Origin: Petrolisthes cinctipes
Taxonomy: Eukaryota > Arthropoda > Malacostraca > Decapoda > Porcellanidae
Direction: 5' to 3'
Length of the DNA: 64,000 nucleotides
Assembly (NCBI GenBank): GCA_033782935.1
Contig: JAWQEG010000284.1
Coordinates: 434,001-498,000, forward strand
Made by a program: the position numbers and the translations under genes. The notes under the pieces were generated by a model, which saw only the letters and a list, made by a program, of their open reading frames with translations, was not told the origin of the DNA and made no database searches. This document shows, piece by piece, positions 33,962 through 45,822 of the stretch; the stretch's first letter is position 1; the number at the start of each line of letters is the position of its first letter.

Positions 33962-36706
33962 GTTTATTGACTACAAACAGAATACATATTTTTACTATTT
34001 GAAATTAAAGGCAGTTATACAATTATACCATCAGTTACATATTGTCAGCTAGTTGTAGTCCACAATGGTAAATATTACTCCGAAACAAAACCCCAACAAC
34101 TACAAAACTAATCATACGACCGCAATATATCATGAACAATCTTGCACATAACATCATTACTGAATTTACAAAATAAATCATCCAAAGTGTTAAATAAATA
34201 ACCATCCCTTAAGTGCCTAGTTACAGGACAGATTTCCATGACATGGACATGCTTCTCTGTCTGGACTGAGCCACACACACACACACGTTCCTCCACAGGG
34301 AGGGAGCCCCGCCCCCGTCTATTCCACCGTCCCGTCTCGATAGCCAGTGAATGCCCTGAAACCTTGAACCTCGTGAACGAGATTCTGTGTAGATCATTAA
34401 TTGTGTGTCTCACTTTATATGTATCATGCACTTTCATCGTACGATTAAAATCCTTATAAACATTACATCTAGATGTATCTAATGACAAAATAGCTCTATG
34501 TACATTTCTTACCAATAATGACATGTCCGAGACTTCATCCTGGGTGTATCTTTTTACAAATTTAGCGACAGGTGTATTCATTGCATTAATAATTGTACCA
34601 ACGAGAATAAAGGGATCATCATTCATGCCAGACCTTTCTTGCCATAACTTGTGAAAAAATTTGTGCTGTTTGTGTTGTAAGAGGTCTGACAAGGTTGGGT
34701 AGCCAAGTTCAGCATAACAGACAAGATTGGGGGTATTCTTTCTCACCCCCAACAACATTTTCATAGCCCAATGGTACAGTTTGATAACAGGTTTCGTGTC
34801 AGCACCGAACCATGATTCACATCCATACAACAGTGATGATGAGAGGGCTGCGTCAAACACTCGACGTTTAACGATGAAAGGAACATTGTTGTTTTTCCCT
34901 ATAAAGGAAACAAATTTCAGAACTTGACAGATCTTCGCCTTGGCGTGCTCTTTCACTGCTGATGAAACCGAGCCATCACATGTAAAGGGAGAACCTAGAT
35001 ACACATAACTGTCACAATACTCCACCACAAGGTCATCCACACACAGCGGTTCCCTGTCACCAGCTTCACCATTAACGACATAGAATTTAGTCTTTCCTAC
35101 ATTCACTTTCATACCGTACTCTTGACAAAATTTTCTTAATACATCCAGTTTATTCAAAATACCAGTCCGTGTCGATGACAATAAAACAGTGTCGTCCATT
35201 AACATTAGTATGTGTAGCCATTGCAGAAAGGGTTCAGGTTGGCATGCATTTTTAACTTTTCATCAATTCATTAACAAATATGATAAACAAGAAACATGAG
35301 GCTGACAATCCCTGCCTTACACCCTGAGTAGCCGTGACCCCCGCGGAGCCCATGATGCTCTCCGTGACGCTGTACATTGCCATCAGTGCCGCCAACATTA
35401 CCCTGCCACACCCTGCCTGTTTCAACACCTCAAACATTTTATGACGAGGAACAAGATCGTATGCCTTGGAAAAATCAATGAAGGTTACAAATAATTTAAT
35501 TTTCTTTCTCCGTGCTATATCTGTTAGGAGTCTCAAGGTTACAACATGCTCCAGACATCCTCTCTGTCTCTGCGCACCAGCTTGTTCCCTTTAAGGTGTG
35601 AACCAGTGGTAGAGGCGCTCACACAAAACCATGTCATAGAGTTTGGTTATTGAATTGGTCACACTAATGCCTCGAAAATTGCTTGGGTTAAGTCTGTCAC
35701 CTTTCTTAAATACTGTAAACAGCTTGGCCCTTGTCCAAGACGTAGGGTACTGACCAGAGAGAAAAACATTATTAAAAAGAGAGACCAGGTTGAGGATCCA
35801 GTGTGCAGGGAGCATCGAGAAGACGCCTGGAGTTAGACCGTCAGGTCCACACGCCTTGTCGGGCTTCATTTTCCGGATTTGATGTTCCACTTCCTGGGGA
35901 GGAATTGGATCATCAAGAACGGGAATAGTTACATTAGTGACAATACCAGGGTAGTTGGTGGTAACAAGCTTCGGGTTAAGCACTGTCTCAAAATGTGTCT
36001 TGAACTCCTCATCACTGGGTCGGCTCTCGGCAACACTATTGATCGCATTTACATTTCCCTTCCAGTCAATCGCTTTCCAAACTCTCGAGTCATCTCCATC
36101 CTGCAGCAGTCTTTCCCATCTACCCAAATTACCATCACTGCCATAGTTGTCAATCACACGGTCCTCACTCTTCCTCTCACATTCATACAAAGCTTCTGTC
36201 ACACCATCAGCCATCACGTTCACATCATCATTAACAGGTAAAACACATTGATGTAGGTTATCCTCAAACATAGTCTTAACAATATTTCCATATATCACAG
36301 GCTCCTTACTGAGCTTAGGTCTACTCAGGGGGCCGAATGGTCTCCCAGCGACTCTGCCCTCATCAGAATGTCATCTAAGTCAGTGCCAATACTCGAAAAA
36401 GTCACAACAATTGGGGCATGGTCAGAAGGGAGGTCATTCCGCTGCAGAACACTGAAATCATTTACATGTTTCAACAAGTCAATCGAGGCAACACAAGTGT
36501 CAAGCTCGGATATCCAGGTGTCTCTCTTCTTGTAAGTCTTATTACTTTTGTAATGCTTATCAGGGGTCATAAGATTATTAATAACTACTAAGTTATTCTC
36601 AATACAAACATTGAATAACACTTCAGCATTGTTATTAGCCATTTTAGTATCGTCATGCAGAACAGGATAAGACAAATCAGGGGCCGAAACAGACTCGAAC
36701 AGCTGA
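33962..36706 (-). pseudogene. RTEX-like LINE ORF2, 3' part (EN end, RT, C-terminus)
   Basis: Minus-strand ORF2 continuing from 43207. The endonuclease end includes WISELDTCVASIDLL and LPSDHAPIVVTF (36675-36325). The RT includes KPDKACGPDGLTPGVF, FRGISVTNSITKLYD, a stop at about 35591, EQAGAQRQRGCLEHVVTLRL, FIDFSKAYDLVPRHK, GVRQGLSASCFLF, then a frameshift and LMDDTVLLS (35191-35205), the catalytic block. After that come FDAALSSSLLYGCESW and a cysteine-rich end (VCVCGSVQTEKHVH, then CPVT). The REQAG and RGCLEHV blocks are RTEX-type. The 3' UTR ends in (TATC)n. The element is split by the LINE at 36707-43206. Confidence 0.87.
36695..36706. repeat. 12-bp target duplication (left)
   Basis: TCGAACAGCTGA here and at 43207-43218, bracketing the I-type LINE exactly. 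It lies within the endonuclease coding sequence of the RTEX-like LINE. Confidence 0.92.
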
Positions 36707-37003
36707 TTGATTGATTGATTGATTTATTGATGCCATTAGGCATCTGGCGCCGCAACAACAATGGTCATATACCGCCCAACATATAAAGGTCATCTACATC
36801 ATTAATAAAATATGTACAAAAATTAAATAATTTTCACTACCTCAAAAGGGAGAAGCAGCATGAATAAAACCCACGTCTTCCAAAAGATCATATATTAATG
36901 AAATAACCTATTTAAGTTAGATATATACAAGAATTGAAATATTAACGAAAGAAACATTAAACTTTAACTACCTAAAAATTAATAGCCATAAATACAATAA
37001 AAT

Positions 37004-40000
37004 TCACAATTTGTGGAGAAGGTCAGCCTCCTCCACATAGGAGAGAGTGTTCCCTCCCACACAACAAGCCTCCTCCCCGAGCACCTGGAAGAGACTGTAA
37101 GAACCGTCACCCTTCCGGTACTCGGAGAGGTGCCTACGACGAAGGTCCCCAAGGCTGGGACACTCGACAATAAGATGCCGTACTGTCAAAGGGACCAGAC
37201 AATCATCACAGTAGGGAGGGTGAGCCCTCTCCATTAAAAAGCCATGAGTCAATAATGTGTGGCCAATGCAGAGATGGACAAGAGCCGTCTCCCACCGGCG
37301 GGACAGGCCACTGTAGCTCCACAATCCAAGGCGCTGGCGGATGTCACGGAGCTTGTTAGCCCCGATGGTGTCCCATCTGTCCTGCCAGCAGGATCGAACG
37401 GTAGCATCTATGTAGGGTCGAAGGTCCACTGCAGGAACAGGATGATGCCTGGCAGGAGGCCGGGAATTGGAGACCACAGCCTTAGCCAGGGCGTTAGCCC
37501 GCTCATTCCCATCAACACCCACATGGGCCGGGACCCAACAAAAAGTGACTTTGCGGCCACGACGACCCAGGAGGACAAGCCACTCAAGAATGGCCAACAC
37601 CAGGGGATGGGTAGAGTTAAAATTGTACAAGGCATGCAAGGCACTACAGGAATCGCTAAAAATAGTAAACGAAGGCTGAGGGAGAGTAAAAATCACTTGG
37701 AGGGCATATATAATGGCCGAGAGCTCAGCAGTAAAAATGGACATGACAGAAGGGAGCCTGCCTCCACGGCAAAAGTCAGGAAAGACAACTCCAAAGCCAA
37801 CTCCAGCATCAGACTTTGACCCATCAGTGTACACAGGGAGGGATTCCCTGTGAGTGAAGGCATGTTCTAAAAAGAGGGAACGAGCCACTGGAGGAGGAAG
37901 AAGTTCCTTCTTGTCTGTAAAGCAGGTGCAGGGGAAAATTTCTGGAAGAAGCCATGGAGCCACCCTGGGGACCCTCACAGGACAAATCTGAAAGTCATCT
38001 ATGCCCATCTCCTCCATAGCCTTTCTGACCCAGAAGCCAAAGGGCCATGGTGCACGAGAATGTAAAAGGTAGTACTGAGACATGATATCAGATGACACCG
38101 CCAAGCAAGGTAGGGTGTCAGGAAGTCGATGTAATCGATGCCAACAACGAACCATCAAGGACTGGCGACGGAGATCAAGAGGTGGCTCATTAGCGTCCAC
38201 CAGGAGACTGGGGATTGAGGACGACCTGAAGGCTCCGGTCGCCAGACGTACTCCAGCATTATGAACAGGGTCTAAAACTCTGAGACGGGCATCGGTGGCA
38301 GAAGAGTACACCTCACACCCATAGTCGAGTTTTGACCTAATAACAACATGGTATAGGCGGAGGAGGGTGGCCCGATCAGCCCCCCAGAATGTATGGCTCA
38401 GGACCCTCAACAGGTTAAGAGCCTTGAGGCAAGAGACCTTAAGTGTACGTAAGTGGGGAACCCAAGTCAAACGTTTGTCAAAAAGGAGACCCAAAAAGCG
38501 AGTCTCCTCGACACATCGTATCCGATGACCATACATGAATAAGTCCGGATCCGGGTGGATGCCTCGGATGCGGCAGAAGTGCATAGCAACTGTCTTGGAA
38601 GGAGAAAATCGAAACCCATGAGAATCAGTCCAACGTGACACCCTGTCAAGGGCAAGCTGCATGCGCCGCTCCGCCACTGACATACGGGAAGCAGCAAACC
38701 AGACTGCTAGGTCGTCAACGTACATCGAGTTAGCTATACCATCTGGAAGGGATGAGACTATGGCATTAATTGCTACTGCAAACAATGTGACACTGAGGAC
38801 GCTTCCCTGGGAGACGCCCTCCTCCTATGCAACAGATGCTGAGTGGGTTGTACCAACCCTCACAGAAAAACTGCGACCACTGAGAAACTCCTTAAGAAAG
38901 CGTGGAAGGCGACCCCGCAGGCCATATAAATGGAGTTGCTGCAGGATGCCATATTGCCATGTAGTGTCATAGGCTTTCTCTAAATCAAAGAATACACAGA
39001 CAAGGTGTTGATGTCGTGCAAAAGCCTCACATGCAGCAGCTTCCAACCTGACCAGAGCATCTGTAGTGGAACGGTATTTACGAAAGCCAGACTGGGACGG
39101 AGACAGAAAATCACCCCGTTCCAAGAAGTATACCAGTCTGACATTCACCGTCTTTTCAAATAGTTTACAGAGACAGGAGGTCAAGGCAATTGGTCGATAA
39201 TTGAGGGCAACACCAGAGTCCTTGCCCGGCTTGAGAAAAGGAAGGATGGTAGCAACCCTCCACCCAGAAGGGAAGACACCCTCCAGCCAGATTCTGTTAT
39301 ATACAGCTAAAAGAAATGAGATCGCTTCCTCACCCAAGTGTCGTAACATTGCATATGGGATGTTGTCTGGCCCAGGAGAAGTGTCGCCGCAGAGAGAGAG
39401 AGCAGAATGCAGGTCTCTCAGGGTGAATATATGGTTATAACTTTCATTCTCGTTCCCTGTGAAATCCAGGACTGTACGCTCCTTGGCTCTTAACTCATGC
39501 CTGACAGCCAGAGGTCGAGAGTCACGGCTGGAGACCTTTGCAAAAGCCTCCGCCATGGTATTGACCACTGTCAAACCATCCATGATCTTAATTCCATTGA
39601 CCTTAAGTACAGGTGGAGAACTAGGAGAAAACTTCCCCGCCATCTTACGGACTCTCCTGAACACTTGGGTGAGTGGAGTTTTAGTATTAATTGAAGACAC
39701 ATAGGCCTTCCAAGATGCACGTCGGGCCTCTTTTAAAACTCGTCTAGCCCGAGCCCTTGCCCGTCGGAAGTCCTCTAAAAGAGTTGGGTCCCCACGATTG
39801 CGACGAAGGCGAGAGAAAGCAGCGCGCTTCTCCCGCACAGCAGTGGTGCAGACTGGTGACCACCAAGGGACAGGACGTTTGGGAAAGTAACCAAAAGTTC
39901 TAGAGATAGAGTTGAGAGCAGCAGAGTGGAGCATATCAGTGAAATGTGTTACAGCCTCGTCAGAGCTACCGAAATCGGCTACAGAAGAGACCGAAGAAGT

Positions 40001-40723
40001 TAGCTCTCTAAAAAACTGCCAGTCAGCCTTCTCTAATTTCCACCTAGGAAGACGAGACTGTGGTTCGTACCTGTTACCTTCTAAAAGTATAGGGAAATGG
40101 TCACTGCCATATAAGTCAGGCAACACTCTCCAAGTAAAATCCAACAGAGCACTGGGTGAGCAAAGGGAAATGTCAATGGCGGTAAAAGTCCCAGTAGGGC
40201 TATTAAAATGTGTCACATCTCCCGTATTTAAAACCCCTAATCCCTCATCCTCAATAAAAGAAGCCAATAAAACACCCCTGGGGTTGACCGAACTGTCACC
40301 CCACAGAGGATGACGACCATTAAAATCACCCAATAAAATAAAGGGAGATGGAAGGTCCCGTACAAGAAAGGTTGAGATCACCCCTCTCAACTGTAACACT
40401 GGGAGGAAGGTATAGACTGCATACAGTGTACGGGCGGTCCATAAAAACCTTAACTGCAACAGCCTGGAGCGGAGTGTCAAGCTCCAGGCTCGTGCATGGA
40501 ATATCTCGGCGAACTAGGATGGCAGAGCCACCATGATGACCCTGCCCTTCAAATGAATTGGAATAAAATGCTGAGTATGCTGAAGGACTGGCAGGAATGT
40601 AGTCCCCAAGCATTGTCTCTTGGAGAGAAACACATGCAGGAGAGAAGCTAGAGAGAAGAACGCGCAGTTCCTCCCAAGAAGCACGCAAGCCATGGCAATT
40701 CCACTGAAGGACCTTGAACGGTG
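37004..40723 (-). pseudogene. I-type LINE ORF2: endonuclease, RT, RNase H
   Basis: About 1,240 codons. The apurinic-type endonuclease starts VLQWNCHGLRASWEELR and keeps LQET and ILLGDFNGRH. One frameshift lies near 40370-40390. The RT has SPGPDNIPYAML, YRPIALTSCLCKLFEK, QSGFRKYRSTTD, FFDLEKAYDTTW, a TAG at 38825-38827, then GVSQGSVLS and YVDDLAVW (YVDD codons at 38711-38722). The RNase H domain (about 37850-37480) has LPVYTDGSKSDAGVG, FTAELSAIIYAL, SDSCSALHAL and WVPAHVGVDGNERAN, i.e. all D-E-D-H-D positions. The tail has a C..C..H...C finger (YCDDCLVPLTVRHLIVEC). Only the two lesions keep it from being intact. ORF2 begins right at the ORF1 stop. Confidence 0.92.
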
Positions 40724-42751
40724 TTACTTTAGTACTGATTTTTGGGAAGCCTCACGGAGGTACTTCCCACTACCACCTCGACCTGAGGGTTTATTCAAAC
40801 AATAAGATTTGTCTAATCCTGGGCCACTAGAAGAAGAGCGAACCCGAGGAGTAGTACTTGGGGCAGTAATTGGGACCCGTAGACGAGTCCCTGAAGCATC
40901 TGATATGTTAGAAGAAGATGAAGGTATATGAGATGGGATATTCTTTGAAACAATTACATTGGTATTGTCCTGTACAGCAGTGGTATCACTGACACAGGCA
41001 GATACATCAACATCCATAATACAGGTGGTAGAATCACTCCGCTGCTCAAGCGGAAGAGAAAGTGAATCTTTTGAAGTCACAACATCCGTGGCATCCACAT
41101 TAACTTCACGCCCCTCTGATGATCCCGAAGGAAGCTTGCGAGGAGGAACTTCTGTTGAATCAAGAGATTCATCAGAGCCACGAGAACGCTTCTGGTGAAA
41201 TTGAGAGGAAACTATGGATGAGTCCACAGAGATGGTTGCCTCACAAGGTGGAACATCTATAGAGTCAAGTGCCTCAGAGGAACCACGAAGGCGTCTCTGT
41301 GGCAGTTTAGGTGACTTAAGTTTCCTTTTGGGAGAGCGTGTGGCAGCGTGAACCTCTACCACATGGACACCTTTAGCTAAAGTCAGAGAATTGTCATCAG
41401 TTGAAGGGTCACCAGAATGAGTGTCTGATAAAGTTTCCAAGACAGAGAAACTATTATGTAGAGTAACCTTAGAAACGTTCTCACTAGAGCAAGAAGCAGC
41501 TGCCTCTTGAGAGGGTTGAGAGGGTGCTGCAACCAATTTAGGGCGAAGGGAGGAGGCGTATGTCTTCACACCACCATCCATCTGTCGCCTGAAGTTGAGT
41601 TGCCGTCTGGCACTACCTATGCTAATGAATTGAGTATTAGCCAAGTGGAGGATATCCTGCTCAAGTAGGTACATCTTACATTGGCGAGAACGCAAGGGGT
41701 GAGAATCTCTGCAGTAAAAGCAGTAACTCTCTGACCGACACTCAGAAGTAAGATGTGAGTCAAGAGCAGAACAATTACCACACCGGGAACGGTTGTTGCA
41801 GTTCCTTTACCCATGACCAAACTCATAACAACAGAAACACTGTAGGGGACGCTCAACAAAAGGCTTCACCTCAAATGAGGTGGGGTTAATGTTAATGCGA
41901 TCTGGGATATGCGAGCCATAGAAAGTGAGGATGATCATATTTTTACTGCCTTTCATCTTCGTTACTCGTTGGACACTCTCTGGGCACATAGCGAGAATGT
42001 CCTCTTCAGAGAATTCATACAGGTCCTCATTATATATACGCCCCTTGCTATAATTAAATGTTCGATGTGGTTTAATAGATTCAAACATGCTATCAGAAGG
42101 ACAGGGGAGATTGAGGAGCATCATGGCCTGTGTAAGATCTTTGGCTCTGATTAAAACTCCCTTACCATATTTCTTTATGTGGCCCATTGGTAATAATCCA
42201 ATTTCTTTCTCAAGATACCGGGAAGCATGGATAATGTTACCACGTCCCTCCCTGTAGTAAGCCACAAACCAAAAGGGTGTAGGAACCCGACGTTCCTTTG
42301 GGACATGCTCTGCAGAATCATCAAATATATTAGGGCAGTAATCATTGTCACTGTCAACTACACTGATGGACCGTATCATCTGAACTTTACAATGAGTATC
42401 CCCCACCGTCAGAGAATCTTTTGACTCAAATGCTGCTTTGGCAGCAGCATTTGTAATGAAAGTAATATAGCACCGATTAGACCTACAATCACTGTCATAT
42501 GTGATTCGGATTCGGAGGACTACTCAAAAGCACTTAAAAATGGAGTGGATAGCGCCATAGGTAAAGGATGCGAGTACATTCGTTAACATTAACGTGTCCA
42601 AATCGTTAACAGGGTTCTTCGACACAAGACCCGACCTGCTAGGTCTACTCTTATTTGCAGCTTTCTGCATCTTACCACGACCAGAGAGTGACGTCTCGAG
42701 GGCCTGGTCGACCACCGCTCGAGGAAGAGATTGGGGCTTTTCTGTATACAT
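40724..42751 (-). pseudogene. I-type LINE ORF1 (gag-like, zinc knuckles)
   Basis: About 676 codons in one frame with two stops, TGA at 42524-42526 and TAA at 41807-41809. The N-terminus MYTEKPQSLPRAVVDQAL precedes an RRM-like region (NRCYITFITNAAAKAAF). The middle contains FWFVAYYREGRGN and FYGSHIPDRININPTSFEV. A run of cysteine knuckles starts CFCCYEFGHG and continues with CGNCSALDSHLTSEC and CFYCRDSHPLRSRQC. The C-terminal half is Ser-rich and probably disordered. ORF1 binds the element RNA in this family. Its stop overlaps the start of ORF2. Confidence 0.87.
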
Positions 42752-43206
42752 ATATCATTGGTTTTAGTGTTTTTGGCCCCAGGAGCCAAGAGCTACTACA
42801 TACCGGGCAGATGAGGGTACCGAGCGCTAGTCGCCGTGAGCGGGGTACCTCTTCCCCCACCGGGCCACTCGTTTAAAAAAGCAGCCCCAATGGCTCGAAA
42901 GTTTGCCCACGACGGTGCTGAGACCCCCCTCCCCAACATCTCCCGTCCCAGACACCCAACCATCCAACATAGGACGGCCCCTAGAGGGCAGTCCCTCCGG
43001 AGGGCAGCGCTGTTGGCCCGTACTGGCAGCCTAATGCATGGGAACCATTTAGTCTGGTCCCTCACTGGCGACCTTACTAGCATGGGAAGCCCTCTCTCCC
43101 CGAAATCGGGGCAGAGCAGGGGCCGGAGCCCCCTCTAGTCCAGCTCGCCAGGTCTCAGAGACACGCAAGCCCCCCCACCACGTCAAGGCGGTTCCCGTTG
43201 GGGGGG
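42752..43206 (-). promoter_or_regulatory. 5' UTR of the I-type LINE (likely internal promoter region)
   Basis: 455 bp, clearly more GC-rich than anything nearby, from the target duplication to the ORF1 start. The transcript end would be CCCCCCAACGGGAACC. LINEs of this kind use an internal promoter here, but I cannot name individual sites. Confidence 0.55.
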
Positions 43207-43556
43207 TCGAACAGCTGAGCGGATCGAATACTGGCGGGAAGGTCTTTCACCATACTTCCGAACCTTTCATATCCCCCATTATAACAAAACCATTGGTCAT
43301 GTTACTGGAAAACAATTTCTCTTGGATAGCAGCAAAGGATGCATGTGAATAGTATGGGGAGTCACAAGGTGGAATATAACAGAATCACATCAAAACACCT
43401 TGTAGATTCTTAAATTTTAGCCACACTTGGTCACCAATCGACATATATAATATCATATTGACTTAACAACAACCTGACAGATTCTTTCTGCAACTTTGTG
43501 CGTACTCCATTAATGTTCCAAGATACTATTTTTAGGTCATTTACATTACGAGGTTG
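43207..43556 (-). pseudogene. RTEX-like LINE ORF2, 5' part (endonuclease N-terminus)
   Basis: Starts right after ORF1 with DLKIVSWNINGVRTKLQ, the first motif of apurinic-type endonucleases. Several stops follow, and then SMVKDLPASIRSA is cut off by the 12-bp duplication at 43207-43218. It continues at 36694 across the nested LINE. Confidence 0.83.
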
Positions 43557-44303
43557 TCAAAAGGCCTGTAGGTTCCAGCTGTCGATTACGACGCCGTCTC
43601 GATACAGTTTCCTTTCCCTGGTGTTGAAATGAATGACACAGCCCGCGTTCCCTGCTCGTTCCTTCTCCGTCCTCTCAGTGTCGTACAACCTCTTCCATTC
43701 CTTTCTCACTGTCGGATGAATATATTTCTTCACATAGATCTTCTTAAAATCCTCAGCGGCTGTCTTCAAATTCTTAGCTCGCTCCAGGATGTGTCGCCTC
43801 TGCGATTCATCTTTGAGCGTCAACAGGATAGGAGGGCACCGGCGGTTCCTACCGTCCTGCGCCGTAACTCCTAACCTGCGATGAGTCCCAACAAAGTTGT
43901 TTACACCAAGCTTTTCCCATACCTTGTTTAGCTTGCTTTCGTCATCGACTGCTCCGCTGAGGGATTCCTGCTCGTCAGGTACCCCTAGGATGACAATATT
44001 CGCCCTCCTCTCCTTGCGGTCCAAGGCTTGAAGGTAAAACTGCTGCTTGCAGATGATGTCAGCTTGTTTGTCGATCTTGGCTTCTAAGGCATCCATCTTC
44101 TTGTTGATGACGCTTTTGGGCGAAACCACGAGCTTCTTTATCTTGTCTAGTTCTTCCATCACCTCACTCAATTTATTACTTATGCTTGCAGAGCCCTCAT
44201 CACTATCTCTCATTGTCATGATGATATCGACCAGTTCACTTTTCCTTAGGTTCTCGAGCTGGTTCCGGGGTATCGTCTTTGGCTCAGACACCTGCTTTGC
44301 CAT
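43557..44303 (-). CDS. RTEX-like LINE ORF1 (coiled coil plus RRM)
   Basis: Open frame of about 248 codons from ATG at 44303: MAKQVSEPKTIPRNQLENL. The frame is also open further upstream, but that part reads minisatellite DNA (CLVSVCLVSVC), so the MAKQ start is preferred. Residues of about 25-100 form a likely coiled coil (ISNKLSEVMEELDKIKKLV, MDALEAKIDKQADII). Then comes an RRM-like part (RRANIVILGVPDEQES) and a basic C-terminal domain (RKEWKRLYDTERTEKERAG, HFNTRERKLYRDGVVI). This is the L1-type ORF1 layout, an RNA chaperone in relatives. It is intact, whereas the matching ORF2 is broken. Confidence 0.8.
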   Translation of the reverse strand: MAKQVSEPKTIPRNQLENLRKSELVDIIMTMRDSDEGSASISNKLSEVMEELDKIKKLVVSPKSVINKKMDALEAKIDKQADIICKQQFYLQALDRKERRANIVILGVPDEQESLSGAVDDESKLNKVWEKLGVNNFVGTHRRLGVTAQDGRNRRCPPILLTLKDESQRRHILERAKNLKTAAEDFKKIYVKKYIHPTVRKEWKRLYDTERTEKERAGNAGCVIHFNTRERKLYRDGVVIDSWNLQAF

Positions 44304-44335
44304 GGTCACTGAGCTAGAGCGGACACGTCTGAGCA

Positions 44336-44743
44336 CACAGACAGACACCAGACACACAGAGACCAGACACGCACCAGACAAACACCAGAGACAAAGCACA
44401 CATCATACACACAGACACCAGACAGACACAAGACACACAGACACCTGATGCAAGACAACAGACAGACGCTTGACACCAGACATACAGACACCAGACACAC
44501 AGACAGATACCAGACTGACACCAGACACAAGACAGACAACAGACAGACACACAGACAGACGCCAGACACCCACCATACACATTGACACCAGATAGATCTC
44601 AGACGCACACCAGATACACCCAAGACACAAGACACACAAACAGACACCAAACAGACACTAGACACAAAAACAGACATCAAATACCAGACAGACGCCAGAC
44701 ACACAGACGTACAACAGACACCAAACACAGGCAAAAAGACAAA
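44336..44743. repeat. Degenerate CAGACACC minisatellite, right part
   Basis: About 400 bp of ACACCAGACAGACACCAGACA-like units, with occasional CAAGACACA variants. Continues the array at 33500-33612. The LINE 5' end lies only about 30 bp before it. Confidence 0.88.

Positions 44744-44797
<54 letters not shown>
44744..44797. repeat. (GA)n microsatellite
   Basis: About 26 perfect GA units next to the minisatellite. Confidence 0.96.
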
Positions 44798-44799
<2 letters not shown>

Positions 44800-45766
44800 G
44801 TTCTCCCTTCATCCCTTTCTGACCTGTTATGTCTCCTTCAATTCTTTCATTTAATTTTTTCCTTGTTCCCCTTCACGTCCTTCCGTTTTCCTAGTATTCT
44901 AACTGTTCCCCTTTTGTCATCTCTTCCTTTTTCACTTTTTTTTTTTTCTTTTATTAACCTTGTATATATTTTGTAATGTTCTTATTTGAAAGAACGGTAA
45001 AAATTGCGATTATCTTCAATTTTCACACTTTCTGGGAACGGAAATCGCCCGTTTCTATTCCCTTTTCATTTTGGAAACTGTTATATTTTGTGGAAATACG
45101 AATTGCGCGCCAAATGTACCGCTCGAACATGAGCTCAAACGGATTTTTTCAAGCTGAAAAGACGTATTTACTATATTGTTTTATGTTTAAATAAAGTTGC
45201 TCGCTAAACTATAAAATGTCTCCTTAGTCCTTATTCACATAGGCATCTTTCCCGGGCAACGCCGGGTACCTCCGCAAGTATGTCATTAAACAGGAGAGAT
45301 AGTCAACTGAAAGTTTACACTGGGTTGCTTTATCCATAAACACAGTTTCGGGTGGATACCTTTATTATAATTTAAAGGGAAAGGCCTCTTCTTAGTAAAT
45401 TGGAGTGATAATGATTACTCCAAGCTATCCCAGGAAACAAATTATCTCAATGTTAAAACTGTAATAGGAGGTCTGTTTCGTGACATTGTTTGAAGGATTC
45501 ATTAGCCCTCCAATTTTCCTAAAATTAATTTTCTCCCCTTAATAAAAAGAAGACAACATCTCATGCCAGATGATGGTTCAAACAACAATTATAGCACAGA
45601 ATCACACACTCTTAAAGTAGGTACTGTACTGTCCAAAGCCTAATTAGATTCACCTTAGATATTACATTATAGGCTATGGTTTCAAGGCGTAATACCTTTG
45701 ATACAGACGCCGTATTATGCACACCCAAAACAAGCTTTAAAGATTCACTGTAATAAGATAAAAAAA

Positions 45767-45767
<1 letters not shown>
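44798..45767. other. No gene; part resembles a repeat at 53262 and 60650
   Basis: Around 45470-45540, GTCTGTTTCGTGACATTGTTTGAAGGATTCATTAGCCCTCC resembles segments at about 53272 and 60668, each upstream of a (TA)n tract. A short palindrome CCCGGGCAACGCCGGG lies at about 45252. Nothing else is recognised. Confidence 0.45.
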
Positions 45768-45807
<40 letters not shown>

Positions 45808-45822
45808 TATATATATATATAT
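45768..45822. repeat. (TA)n microsatellite
   Basis: TA run with a single CAG interruption. Confidence 0.93.

Larger units (their letters stand above)
36707..43206 (-). mobile_element. I-type LINE, near full length (6.5 kb)
   Basis: Complete non-LTR element on the minus strand: G/C-rich 5' UTR (43206-42752), ORF1 (42751-40724), ORF2 (about 40723-37004), 3' UTR, and a (TCAA)n-type 3' tail at 36707-36725. Flanked by a perfect 12-bp duplication. The ORFs carry few lesions (two stops in ORF1; one frameshift and one stop in ORF2), so it is the youngest large LINE here. The RNase H domain and the gag-like ORF1 with zinc knuckles place it in the I/Jockey superfamily, most likely near the I clade. 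Confidence 0.92.

Noticed and set aside
34955..34975. Another hammerhead-like CTGATGA (also at about 19372)
   Set aside because: No GAAA box at the right distance and no pairing stem II; the first is inside LINE coding sequence.
33962..36706. Domesticated RT gene
   Set aside because: Target duplication, microsatellite tail and lesions show an ordinary LINE copy.
37013..42876. Many plus-strand open frames of 60-186 codons
   Set aside because: They are antisense shadows of the I-type LINE ORFs, which have clear domains on the minus strand.
44306..44812. Val/Cys/Ser-rich minus-strand frames (CLVSVC repeats)
   Set aside because: Translation of the CAGACACC minisatellite; no signal peptide or real protein is implied.
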